DNA of 64,000 nucleotides, taken from positions 1,612,001 to 1,676,000 of the forward strand of contig NZ_JABJRC010000001.1 of the NCBI RefSeq assembly GCF_013131805.1. Direction: 5' to 3'. The stretch is from Kribbella sandramycini. GTDB lineage: Bacteria; Actinomycetota; Actinomycetes; Propionibacteriales; Kribbellaceae. A model generated the notes under the pieces. It did no database searches, was not told the origin of the DNA, and saw only the letters and a program-made list of their open reading frames with translations. Positions 52,833 through 63,844 of this stretch are shown here, one piece after another; within the stretch, counting starts at the first letter, position 1; the number at the start of each line of letters is the position of its first letter. Both the position numbers and the translations under genes were made by a program.

Positions 52833-52836
52833 CGGA

Positions 52837-53031
52837 CTACTTGTTGCCGACGGAATCCAGCGCTTTACGCAGCATTGCTTCGAGCTGTTCGCCCGCGAGC
52901 GTCCAGATGCCGATGACCAGCCCGGCTGTCATCACCGTGATCAGCACCCAGCCGGGTACGTCGCCGCGCTCCTTGTGCGCGGGCCGCGACGTCGTCAGCG
53001 CCACGAACATTCTCGTCATCAACAGGGACAT
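52837..53031 (-). CDS. Flp-like pilin peptide
   Basis: 64 residues from ATG 53031 with GGAGAAAC upstream. A 30-residue basic leader, then RGDVPGWVLITVMTAGLVIGIWTLAGEQLEAMLRKAL, one hydrophobic helix with the position and size of a Flp major pilin. The usual Glu five residues into the mature pilin is not obvious. Sits between tadC and the TadE genes, as in compact actinobacterial tad loci. Confidence 0.75.
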   Translation of the reverse strand: MSLLMTRMFVALTTSRPAHKERGDVPGWVLITVMTAGLVIGIWTLAGEQLEAMLRKALDSVGNK

Positions 53032-53045
53032 GGTTTCTCCTCGAT

Positions 53046-53984
53046 TCATCCGGCGATCAGCCGGATTCCGACAGCGCCCGGGTAGAAGGCGAACGCGATG
53101 GTGACCGGTAGCACCAGGAAGATCACCGGGACCATCATGGCGACCTCGCGCCGGGCGCCGGACTCGATCAGCTCGCGCCGACCGGCCTCACGAATATCGC
53201 CGGCCTGGGCCCGCAGGACGTCGGCCAGCGGGGTGCCGCGCTCCAGCGCGACCGCCAATCCGTCGGCGAAGCGGGACAGCGCCAGCAGGCCGGTGCGATC
53301 GGCGAGCCCGTCGAGCGCACGCACGAGCGTCTCCCCGGCGCGGGTCTCGGCCAGGACCCGTTTCAGCTCGTCGGCCAGCTCGCCCCGGCAGGAGCGAGCC
53401 ACCCGGTCGAGCGCGGCGGCCGGGCCTTCACCGGCCGCAACCGACAACGCGAGCAATTCGGCCACCGTCGGCAACTCGGCGAGCAACCGGCGCTCGCGAT
53501 TGCGGACCTGCGTGCTCAGATAGGTGTCCCGGGCAAGCACTCCGAGGACGCCGAGCAGCGCGCAGAAGAACAGCATGCCGACCGGGTTGCCGGCGCCGAG
53601 CGAGACGGCGATCAGCGAGACGACCAGGCCGGCGCCGAACAACGCCGTCCCCCACAGCAGCTGCTCGATCCGGAACTCCTCGACCGTGCGCTCCAGACCG
53701 GCCCGGGCGAGCCGCCGCCGGATCGACGACGCCCCGCCGAGCAGCCGCTCCAGCCGCCGGGCGCCGGAGCGCAGCGACGGCCCGAACAACCGGACGATCG
53801 CGTAGAACGGCGAGCCCGAATCGACGACACCGGCGAACACCTCGGAACCGCCCAGATCGCGCAGGTACGGCGAGATCCGGTCGTCGGCGGTGGGTTTGCG
53901 CAGGAACGGCAACCGGCGGACGACGACCAGCAGGCCGAGGCCGAACAACCCACCGAGGACGCCGCCGAGCAGGATCGGGCTCAT
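53046..53984 (-). CDS. tadC: Tad pilus inner-membrane protein TadC
   Basis: 312 residues; type II secretion F domain at about 165-290 (LPTVAELLALSVAAGEGPAAALDRVARSC, then LADVLRAQAGDIREAGRRELIESGARREVAMMVPVIFLVLPVTIAFAFYPG). Four membrane helices. Overlaps tadB as ATGA. Forms the platform with TadB. Confidence 0.92.
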   Translation of the reverse strand: MSPILLGGVLGGLFGLGLLVVVRRLPFLRKPTADDRISPYLRDLGGSEVFAGVVDSGSPFYAIVRLFGPSLRSGARRLERLLGGASSIRRRLARAGLERTVEEFRIEQLLWGTALFGAGLVVSLIAVSLGAGNPVGMLFFCALLGVLGVLARDTYLSTQVRNRERRLLAELPTVAELLALSVAAGEGPAAALDRVARSCRGELADELKRVLAETRAGETLVRALDGLADRTGLLALSRFADGLAVALERGTPLADVLRAQAGDIREAGRRELIESGARREVAMMVPVIFLVLPVTIAFAFYPGAVGIRLIAG

Positions 53985-54841
53985 CGCAACACCCGCTCGG
54001 GCTCGGGCAACCGGCCGATCCGCAGCATCAACCGGTACGCGAACACGCAGACGACCGCCCCGGCGCCGATGATGATCGCGCCGACCGGCGAGTTGTAGCG
54101 CTCGATGACATCACCCTGGAACGACAACAGGGCCAGCACCAGCCACGGCGCGGCGACCGCGACGCGCGCGCCGTTCACCGACCAGGACTGACGGGACTCC
54201 AGCTCAGAACGCGTCCGCGCGTCGTCGCGCAGGAACGTGGACAGCGACCGCAGCAGCCGGCCGAGGTCACCACCGCCGACCTCCCGCGCGATCCGCAGCG
54301 CCTCGATCACCCGATCACCGACCGGATCGGCCAGCCGGGCCTTCAACCGATCCAGCGACTCGGCGAAGCGGCCGGTCGAGGCGTAGTCCGCCCCGAAGCG
54401 GCGGAAGGGCTCACGCAGTGGCAACGGCCCGCGCTCGCCGACCTGCGCCAGCGCCTCGGACAGCGACAAGCCGGCCCGGACGGCGGACGCGATGTTGTCG
54501 ACCACATCGGGCCAGAGCTCGCGGAACTCCGCCAGCCGCCGCCGGGCCCGGCTCTTCGCCAGCGCGACCGGCGCGGCCCCGGCCATCAGCCCGAACACGG
54601 CGCCGATCGGCAGCGCGCCCGAGACCGCGAACATCAGCGCGAACCCGAGCAGCCCGGTGATCAGGCAGGCGCCGATGAAGGCGCCCGGCGTCACGCCCTC
54701 GACCCCCGCGCTCGCGAGCAACTCCCGGCTGCGGCTGATCAGGCGCCCGTCCTGCGGCGGCCGGCTCTCGCCCGGCGCCACGAACGTCGCGATGATCAGC
54801 AGCAAACCGATCCCGAAGAACAACCCGAGCAGCAACCCCAT
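53981..54841 (-). CDS. tadB: Tad pilus inner-membrane protein TadB
   Basis: 286 residues, ATG 54841 overlapping the tadA stop (TGATG). N-terminal helix, ELLASAGVEGVTPGAFIGACLITGLLGFALMF, and an F domain (LWPDVVDNIASAVRAGLSLSEALAQVGERGP). Paralogue of TadC. Confidence 0.92.
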   Translation of the reverse strand: MGLLLGLFFGIGLLLIIATFVAPGESRPPQDGRLISRSRELLASAGVEGVTPGAFIGACLITGLLGFALMFAVSGALPIGAVFGLMAGAAPVALAKSRARRRLAEFRELWPDVVDNIASAVRAGLSLSEALAQVGERGPLPLREPFRRFGADYASTGRFAESLDRLKARLADPVGDRVIEALRIAREVGGGDLGRLLRSLSTFLRDDARTRSELESRQSWSVNGARVAVAAPWLVLALLSFQGDVIERYNSPVGAIIIGAGAVVCVFAYRLMLRIGRLPEPERVLR

Positions 54842-56118
54842 CAGCCGACACCTCCGGGCAGCTCGGTCAGCAGACCGGCCAGGTTGTACCCGGCCTGCTG
54901 GAACCGCTCGGGATGTGGCAACTGCCCCTCGGCCCGGCGCAACCGGCCGTCGACCGTGCCGAACAGGGTCTCGGTCTCGATCGCCTGCTCCTCGATCCGG
55001 CCGCTGACGGCCAGGATCTCGCGCACGCGCCGGCGTCCGTCGGCCGCGACCCCCAGGTGGACGACGAGGTCGACACAGCCGGCCACGGTCGGCAGCACGA
55101 AGCGGGAGCCGATGTTCTCGCCGGCGAGCAGCGGCAGCGTGCACATCTTGGTCAGCGCCTCGCGGGCCGAGTTCGCGTGAATCGTGCACATGCCCGGCAA
55201 GCCGGAGTTCAGCGCGAGCAGGAGGTCGAGACACTCCTCGCCGCGGACCTCGCCGACGATCACCCGGGACGGCCGCATCCGCAGCGACTCCTTGACCAGA
55301 TCGCGCAGCCGGACCTCGCCGGTGCCCTCCAGCCCGGCCTGCCGGGTCTGCATGGAGACCCAATCCGGAATCGGGAGCTTGATCTCGAAGACTTCCTCAC
55401 AGCTGATCACCCGCTCGCTGCCCGGGATCGAGCCGGCCAGCGCGTTCAGCATGGTCGTCTTACCGGCCTGCGTGCCGCCGGAGACCAGGATGTTCAGCCC
55501 GACCGCGACGGCGGCGTCCAGGACGGCGGCCGCATGCGGCGTCAGGGAGCCGAGCTGGACCAGGTCGTTCAGTCTGGTGGCGCGAACCGTGAATTTCCGG
55601 ATGTTGATCGCCGCGTAGCGCTGCGTGATCCCGCCGAGGACGATGTGCACGCGGCTGCCGTCGGGCAACCGGGCGTCGGTGAACGGCTGGGAGACGTCGA
55701 TCCGGCGGCCGGTGGTCTTCAGCATCCGCTCGACCAGATCGCCGACCTCCTCCTCGGTCAGCACGGTCGTGGTCAGCTCGTGGCGGCCCTCGCGGGCGAT
55801 GAAGACCCGGCTCGGCTCGTTGATCCAAATCTCCTCGACCTTGGGATCGTCCAGATAACGCTGCAGCGGGCCGAACCCGGCGACCCGGTCGTGCACCTCG
55901 CGGCTGACCGCCTCCAGATCGCCGATCGGCGGCACCACGCCGGTCAGGCTGCGCTCGTCGTACTCGCGGACGACGGTCGCGACGATCGCGTTCACCGCCG
56001 CCGGGTCGCGGAGCGGGTCGATCCCCTCCCGACGGACGACATCGCGCACCTGGGCGTCGATGAGCTCGACGGCGCCGTCCCAGCCCACCCGGCGCGGGGC
56101 AAGTCTGTCGGCTGTCAT
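54841..56118 (-). CDS. tadA: Tad pilus assembly ATPase TadA (CpaF)
   Basis: 425 residues from ATG 56118 with GGGGAG upstream. Walker A SGGTQAGKTT (213-222), Asp box CEEVFEIKL, Walker B VIVGEVRGEECLDLL, and His box MCTIHANSAREAL. Hexameric ATPase that powers pilin extrusion. First gene of the operon. No CpaE/TadZ, CpaB, or prepilin peptidase gene accompanies it. Confidence 0.95.
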   Translation of the reverse strand: MTADRLAPRRVGWDGAVELIDAQVRDVVRREGIDPLRDPAAVNAIVATVVREYDERSLTGVVPPIGDLEAVSREVHDRVAGFGPLQRYLDDPKVEEIWINEPSRVFIAREGRHELTTTVLTEEEVGDLVERMLKTTGRRIDVSQPFTDARLPDGSRVHIVLGGITQRYAAINIRKFTVRATRLNDLVQLGSLTPHAAAVLDAAVAVGLNILVSGGTQAGKTTMLNALAGSIPGSERVISCEEVFEIKLPIPDWVSMQTRQAGLEGTGEVRLRDLVKESLRMRPSRVIVGEVRGEECLDLLLALNSGLPGMCTIHANSAREALTKMCTLPLLAGENIGSRFVLPTVAGCVDLVVHLGVAADGRRRVREILAVSGRIEEQAIETETLFGTVDGRLRRAEGQLPHPERFQQAGYNLAGLLTELPGGVG

Positions 56119-56318
56119 CGGTCTCCCCGTGTGTGTCCCGTCCGGCGACCACGCGCGGTCACCATGCGCGACCATCCTGTCAACCCCGGGACACCTCGCG
56201 CCACCGGCTCACGGCTGCCTGTGGATAACCGTGACATGCCAAAGGCTCACCGAGCGTATCCACGCCGGTACGGCAGGGGCCAGAAAGTTGCAGCTTGTGG
56301 CAGGCGGGCGCGGGCGGC

Positions 56319-57062
56319 TCAGCGGTGGACCAGCGTGTGCTCGAAGGAATACCGGCTGGCACGGTAGAGGTGCGACCCGAACTCGACCGGCTGACCGTGG
56401 TCGTCGTACGTGATCCGGGTGGTCGCGAGCAGCGGGTGGCCGGGCTCCTCGGCCAGCAGCCGGGCCTGCTCGGGCGTGGCCGGGGCGGCCGAAATCGTCT
56501 GGTGCGCGACCTTGAGCCGGACGCCCTCGGCGCGGAGCAGTTGATAGAGGCCTCGCTCGGCCAGCGTGGCCGGGTCGGTCTCCAGCAGGTCCGGCGGCAG
56601 CCAGTTGCGCATCAGCGCCAGGGGCTCGCCGTCCGCCCGGCGCAGCCGCTCCAGGCGCAGTACGCGGTCTCCAACCTCACACTGCAGAGCTGAGGCCACA
56701 TCTGCGGTGGCTGGGGCGATGCCGAACCGCAGCACCTCGGTCTCCGGTTTGCGGTGCGCAGCGGACAGGTCGTCGTACAGGCTGGTCAGCTCGAGCGAAC
56801 GGCGTACTTGGCCGGAGCTGCCGACTACCTGGGTACCGACACCGCGCTTGCGGACCAGCAGCCCTTGGTCGACCAGTCTGGCGATCGCCTGCCGCACTGT
56901 GGGCCGGCTGAGCCCGTACGCCTCCGCGAGGTCCACCTCATTGCTGAGGCGCGATCCGACCGGTAGCTCGCCGCCCTGGATTGCCGCCTCGAGCTGCTGA
57001 GCCAGCTGGACGTGCAACGGCGTACGGCTACTCCGGTCAACCTGGACCTGCACGGTGTTCAT
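56319..57062 (-). CDS. GntR-family regulator with UTRA domain
   Basis: 247 residues. GntR winged helix (residues 8-78: RTPLHVQLAQQLEAAIQGGELPVGSRLSNEVDLAEAYGLSRPTVRQAIARLVDQGLL) and a UTRA effector domain (about 95-240) ending ASRYSFEHTLVHR. HutC subfamily, which senses sugars or amino compounds. Divergent from the Gfo/Idh/MocA gene across 201 bases; the nearby inositol operon is another possible target. Confidence 0.93.
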   Translation of the reverse strand: MNTVQVQVDRSSRTPLHVQLAQQLEAAIQGGELPVGSRLSNEVDLAEAYGLSRPTVRQAIARLVDQGLLVRKRGVGTQVVGSSGQVRRSLELTSLYDDLSAAHRKPETEVLRFGIAPATADVASALQCEVGDRVLRLERLRRADGEPLALMRNWLPPDLLETDPATLAERGLYQLLRAEGVRLKVAHQTISAAPATPEQARLLAEEPGHPLLATTRITYDDHGQPVEFGSHLYRASRYSFEHTLVHR

Positions 57063-57263
57063 GCGGACATCCTGAGGCCTGCACCGGGATCAGTCGACCC
57101 ACCACGGTGATTTGATCAGATCGTCCCCCGCCTGATCCCGGGGTCCGGATGGCGGTCCGGCCGTATCTGCCGGGGCGCGCGTGCGGGAGGATGACGGCTT
57201 CCAATTCATCCGCCGGCCCGCTCGGGGGGCTGTGCTGGCTGTACGGCTGAGATGAGGACACGT

Positions 57264-58259
57264 ATGGAACCGCTGCGGATCGGGATCCTTGGCGCCGCCC
57301 GGATCGCGGGGCGCGCGATCGCCGAACCAGCCCGGCTGACCGGGGCCCGCCTGGTCGCCGTCGCCGCTCGCGACCGTGATCGGGCCGCGGCCTTCGCGGC
57401 GGAACACGGCGTCGAGCGCGTGCACGCGACGTACGACGACGTGCTCGCCGACCCGGAGGTCGAGGCTGTCTACAACCCGCTGGCCAACGCGCTGCACGGC
57501 CCGTGGAACCTGAAGGCGCTTGCCGCGGGCAAGCACGTGCTCACCGAGAAACCGTCGGCCAGTAACGCGACCGAGGCAGCGACGGTGCGCGACGCTGCCG
57601 CGGAGCGCGGTCTGGCCGTCATGGAGGGCTTCCACTACCTCTTCCACCCGGTCACCCGGCGGCTGCACGAACTGCTGGCCAAGGGTGAGCTGGGCGAGCT
57701 GCAGCATGTCGAGACCACCATGGTGATGCCGCCACCCGCCGACGACGACCCGCGCTGGTCGCTGCCGCTCGCCGGCGGCGCACTGATGGACGTCGGCTGC
57801 TACGCCCTGCACGCACAGCGCACAGTCGCGCCCTGGGCCGGTGGTGCGCCACGCCTGGTCAGCGCACGAGCCGGAGAGCGCAAGCGGCTGCCCGGTGTCG
57901 ACGAGTGGCTGAACGCCGACCTGGAGTTCCCGAACGGCGCCACCGGCGCAGTGCGAACGAGCATGGGCGCGGAATCCCTCGAATTCAGCTGCAAGCTGGT
58001 CGGCACCCGCGGCGAGGCATTCGCCCCCAGCTTCGTCCTGCCACACCAAGACGACCGCGTAATCGTCACAACCAAGGAAGACCACTGGGTCGAACACCTC
58101 GGCCGCAAATCGTCCTACACCTACCAACTGGAGGCCTTCGCCGCGCACCTACGTGACGGCGCTCCACTGCCGACAGATGCGGACGACGCCGTCGCCACGA
58201 TGGAGCTGATCGACGCGGCATACGTGGCCGCAGGTCTGTCACCGCGCCCCTCGCTCTAA
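57264..58259 (+). CDS. Gfo/Idh/MocA-family oxidoreductase
   Basis: 331 residues from ATG 57264 (AGGA upstream; ATG 57252 possible). Rossmann GILGAARIAGRAI, cofactor/catalytic EKPSASNATEA, YLFHPVTRRLHELL, and GGALMDVGCYALHAQRTV. A sugar or cyclitol dehydrogenase by family; the AARIA motif and GxxxxDVGCY match xylose/dihydrodiol-dehydrogenase-like members. Its stop overlaps the convergent GH43 stop by four bases. Confidence 0.9.
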   Translation: MEPLRIGILGAARIAGRAIAEPARLTGARLVAVAARDRDRAAAFAAEHGVERVHATYDDVLADPEVEAVYNPLANALHGPWNLKALAAGKHVLTEKPSASNATEAATVRDAAAERGLAVMEGFHYLFHPVTRRLHELLAKGELGELQHVETTMVMPPPADDDPRWSLPLAGGALMDVGCYALHAQRTVAPWAGGAPRLVSARAGERKRLPGVDEWLNADLEFPNGATGAVRTSMGAESLEFSCKLVGTRGEAFAPSFVLPHQDDRVIVTTKEDHWVEHLGRKSSYTYQLEAFAAHLRDGAPLPTDADDAVATMELIDAAYVAAGLSPRPSL

Positions 58260-60319
58260 CTGGTACTGATCCGCAAGTCTCTCGACGGCTCCTCGCGCCA
58301 GGTGGTGCCGGTGGTGGTGCTGTAGAGGGCTTTGCCGCTGGGTAGCGGGTTGGCGTCGTTGTGGGCGAGGCCGTAGCAGCCGGTGGTTGCGGTGGTTTTG
58401 ATGACGAGGGCGAACTGCTCGCCGGGGGCGGCTGGGGCGTTGAGTTGGACTGTCTGCTGCTGGGGTGACCAGCTCACCTCAGCAGCAGGCACGGTTCGGG
58501 TGCCGACTACGGCACCTGGGGTGCCGTCGGGGTTAAGGCGGGTGACGGTGAGGATGAGCGGGCCGTTGGGGTAGCCGGACTGGAAGGTCGTGTAGGTGAC
58601 GGACTTCAGGTGGCCGGCGCCTGGGGTGAAGGTTTGGGCGCGGGCGATGGATCGGGTGATGTCGCAGTAGGTGTGGAAACCTTCGTCGCCGGATGAGGTG
58701 GTGGGGCGCTTGGCGGCCGTCAGGTCGTAGCGGGTGCCGCATTCGAGGGGCTGAATGGCGCCGTCCGCTGTGAAGCGCAAGGGCTCCCAGTGGTGCTTGG
58801 CGAGGGCTTCGTTGGGAGCTGCGTTGTTCCATAGATCGCTCTGGTAGAGGTAGATGCCGCCTGGGAGCTCAGCCACGTCAGCGGGTTGGCCGCCGCAGGA
58901 GTTCGTGCTGATCTTCACACCGCGGACGGCGGTCGGCGGCGGGTTCCAGGCTGACAGGTCGCCGCTGAAGTCGTCGGCGAACAGAGCCGCGCCGTCAGCC
59001 GCAGTAACACGGACGTCGTCGAACAGCGCGCTCTCACCGTCGTTTCCGCCGCTCTGCCGGAAGCCGGCCTGTCCGGTCGCGTACGCCGAGTCTGTCGTGG
59101 TGTCGACCAGGACGTCGTTCACCCAAGTCCGAATCGTCGAACCGGCCACCTGGGTCCGGACGGCGTACGGCTGGCCGCCGACGATCGCCATGGGGGTCTT
59201 CACCACCTCCAGCCGCTGCACAGCGCCGCCGCGGTACACGATCTTGGTCAGGTTGCCGCCCTCGGCGCCTGGGTGCGCATAGTTGCCCAGCAGCCATTGG
59301 TAGCCGGTCCCGCCGTCAGTTGCGCGGAAAGTCCAGCCTGCCTGGGCGTAGCTGCCACCGCCCGCCGTCTGCAGCGGTGTGGTCTTGAAGCTGAGGTCGT
59401 AGTCGGCCCACGTCGCACCGACCTTGGTGAGACCGACGCCGCCGCCGTTCGCATGCAGGGCTTGGTTCTGCAACTGCCAGGCCGCGTCGGCCGTGCTGCC
59501 CACCCACGGCCCCAGCGGGCTGTCCGCGCGGAAGTACGACGTACCGGTCGTGCAGTAGCCGCAGTTCGGGTCGGAGAGCGTCAGGTAGTAGCTGCCGTTG
59601 CGTTTGAACATTGACGGCGCTTCAGTCGAACGGACGCCGAGCCGGACGTGTTGCCCGGTGCCGGTCCGGTACGACGAGTCCAGCTTCTCGACGATGATGT
59701 CGCCGCCGGCTCGCCAGTCCGTGTACGCGAGGTACGCCGTACCGTCGGAATCGCGGAACAGGTCGTGATCGCCGTTGTTCACCCCCGGCGGGATGTCGTT
59801 GTTGACGGAGAGCGTCGGCAACGGCTGCTCGGTGAACGGACCGGTCGGGCGGTTCGACGTGAACACGTGATAGCCGACACCGACGTCGTACGAGTTGATC
59901 CACAGCACGTACTTGCGAGTGACCTCGTTGTAGAGCACATGCGGGCGGTAGCAGCCGTACGTCGAGCCGTTACAGCGCTGCTGCCACGCGGACGTCGTAC
60001 CGTCGAACAGGAACCCCTCGTCGACCCAGCTGCGCAGGTCGGTCGAGCTGTAGACCTTGAAGCCGCAGAACGGCGTACCGGCGCGGTTCCACTCGTAGCC
60101 ACAGCCGTAGCTCGTCCCGTACAGGTAGTACCGCGAGCCGAACCGCCGGATCTCGCCGTCGTGTGCGTCGACGGCGTCACCACCCGGGACGAAGCGCACG
60201 GTGGGCCCGGCCGCGTCGCCGTTGATGATCGTGAGGGCGTCGTCAGGCTTGGCGGCGGCCGCGGTGGTCGGCGCCAGCAGGCCGATCAGGGCAACGAGGG
60301 CTGCGATTCGTCCGTTCAC
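58256..60319 (-). CDS. Secreted GH43 glycoside hydrolase with laminin-G-like domain
   Basis: 687 residues from GTG 60319. Signal peptide (1-23). The five-bladed GH43 part covers about 40-275: DAHDGEIRRFGSRYYLYGTSYGCGY with the base Asp, FCGFKVYSSTDLRSW, NNGDHDLFRDSDGTAYLAYTDW, and RSTEAPSMFKR with the acid Glu. Residues about 300-455 form a concanavalin-like domain (DYDLSFKTTPLQTAGGGSYAQAGWTFRATDGGTGYQWLL). A third beta domain closes the protein. Subfamily resembles exo-galactanase-type GH43; substrate is inferred. Confidence 0.88.
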   Translation of the reverse strand: MNGRIAALVALIGLLAPTTAAAAKPDDALTIINGDAAGPTVRFVPGGDAVDAHDGEIRRFGSRYYLYGTSYGCGYEWNRAGTPFCGFKVYSSTDLRSWVDEGFLFDGTTSAWQQRCNGSTYGCYRPHVLYNEVTRKYVLWINSYDVGVGYHVFTSNRPTGPFTEQPLPTLSVNNDIPPGVNNGDHDLFRDSDGTAYLAYTDWRAGGDIIVEKLDSSYRTGTGQHVRLGVRSTEAPSMFKRNGSYYLTLSDPNCGYCTTGTSYFRADSPLGPWVGSTADAAWQLQNQALHANGGGVGLTKVGATWADYDLSFKTTPLQTAGGGSYAQAGWTFRATDGGTGYQWLLGNYAHPGAEGGNLTKIVYRGGAVQRLEVVKTPMAIVGGQPYAVRTQVAGSTIRTWVNDVLVDTTTDSAYATGQAGFRQSGGNDGESALFDDVRVTAADGAALFADDFSGDLSAWNPPPTAVRGVKISTNSCGGQPADVAELPGGIYLYQSDLWNNAAPNEALAKHHWEPLRFTADGAIQPLECGTRYDLTAAKRPTTSSGDEGFHTYCDITRSIARAQTFTPGAGHLKSVTYTTFQSGYPNGPLILTVTRLNPDGTPGAVVGTRTVPAAEVSWSPQQQTVQLNAPAAPGEQFALVIKTTATTGCYGLAHNDANPLPSGKALYSTTTGTTWREEPSRDLRISTS

Positions 60320-60355
60320 CTGACCGACGGTGGCGGCCCGGCGTACCAGGGGTCA

Positions 60356-60385
60356 ACGTCCCTGACCGGCATCGGCCAGGGACGT
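60356..60385 (-). terminator. Terminator of the inositol operon
   Basis: ACGTCCCTG / CAGGGACGT, perfect 9-bp stem with 12-base loop, 17 bases past the mmsA stop on the minus strand. It also lies just upstream of the GH43 start, with no U tract. Confidence 0.55.
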
Positions 60386-60401
60386 CGCCTGCTCGGGTCG
60401 C

Positions 60402-61904
<1,503 letters not shown>

Positions 61905-61921
61905 AGGGTTCCCTTTCAGCT

Positions 61922-62986
61922 TCAGCCGAGCACGGTGCGGCGGTCGGCAAGATCGACGGCGACGGGCTGCCCGCTGTTCAGCGAGGCGATCCCCGCCTCG
62001 CAGACCGCGGCCGCGGCGTAGCCGTCCCAAGCGCTCGGCCCATCGATCTCACCACGACCGACAGCGTCGATCCAGCGCTGGACCTCGATGTCGTAGGCCA
62101 GGTCGAAACGGACCCGGAAATCCTCCGGGACGGCGCCGCCCCAGTGGCCGGCGGCCCGAGTGACGACACCGGAGCCGAGCCCGATGGTCGCGCTGCCGCG
62201 CTCGGCGACCGCCTCGCAGCGCACCTCGTAGCCGACCTGGAAGTTCACGAAGACCTCGACGTCGGCCATCGCGCCGTTGGCCAGCTCGAACACCGCGAAC
62301 TGCGGATCGAGGACGCCATCGGGCACGGCGCCGGTCGGCTTCGGCGCGTGCACGGTGATCCGGCTGATCTCGGAGCCGAACAGCCAGCGGGCCACATCGA
62401 CCTCGTGGACCATCGAATCCCGGACGATCATCTCGCTGCGGAAGCCGGGGCCGTTCGCCTTGTTGCGGTGCACGTTGTGCAGCAGCAACGGCCGGCCGAG
62501 CTCCCCGGAGTCGAGCAGCTGTTTGAGCGCGGCGTACTCCGGATCGAAGCGGCGCATGAAACCGACCTGGATCAGCGGTTTGCCGAGTTTGTGCTCGGCC
62601 TCGACGACCTGCAGCGAGGACGCGGCGTCCATCGTCAGGGGTTTTTCGCAGAGCACCGGTTTGCCGTGCTCCAGGCAGGCGAACAGCTGCTCCGCATGGG
62701 CGAACCCGGGCGAGGCCAGGATGACGGCGTCCACCTCCCGGGCGCCGACGAGCTCCAGCGGATCGCCGATCACCCGGACCGCGCCGCCCGCCGCACCGGC
62801 CCCGGCTGCCGCCGAGCCGCCGGCCGGGCCTCCACCGGACAGCCGGACCGCGAGCTCCTCGGCGCGGGCGGTGTCCGGATCCGACACCGCGACCAGGCGC
62901 GCGCCGGAGATCCGCCGGACGATCCGCTCGGCGTGATCGGCGCCCATGGCGCCCACCCCGACGATGCCGATCCGCAGATCGCTCAT
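61922..62986 (-). CDS. iolG: Inositol 2-dehydrogenase-like oxidoreductase
   Basis: 354 residues. Rossmann GIVGVGAMGADHAERI, catalytic EKPLTMDAAS, GFMRRFDPEYAALKQLLDSGELG, and the H-x(3)-D set MVHEVDVARWLFGSE. These match myo-inositol dehydrogenases. Residues about 50-68 are an unusual Gly/Ala-rich insert (SGGGPAGGSAAAGAGAAGG) in the loop between the NAD-binding strands. Oxidises myo-inositol to scyllo-inosose. Sits between the ABC ATPase and mmsA. Confidence 0.92.
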   Translation of the reverse strand: MSDLRIGIVGVGAMGADHAERIVRRISGARLVAVSDPDTARAEELAVRLSGGGPAGGSAAAGAGAAGGAVRVIGDPLELVGAREVDAVILASPGFAHAEQLFACLEHGKPVLCEKPLTMDAASSLQVVEAEHKLGKPLIQVGFMRRFDPEYAALKQLLDSGELGRPLLLHNVHRNKANGPGFRSEMIVRDSMVHEVDVARWLFGSEISRITVHAPKPTGAVPDGVLDPQFAVFELANGAMADVEVFVNFQVGYEVRCEAVAERGSATIGLGSGVVTRAAGHWGGAVPEDFRVRFDLAYDIEVQRWIDAVGRGEIDGPSAWDGYAAAAVCEAGIASLNSGQPVAVDLADRRTVLG

Positions 62987-62989
62987 TCC

Positions 62990-63840
<851 letters not shown>

Positions 63841-63844
<4 letters not shown>

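Noticed and set aside
56221..56229. TGTGGATAA, a perfect DnaA-box sequence.
   Set aside because: Only one copy in the intergenic region upstream of tadA; an origin needs a cluster. Chance occurrence is likely.
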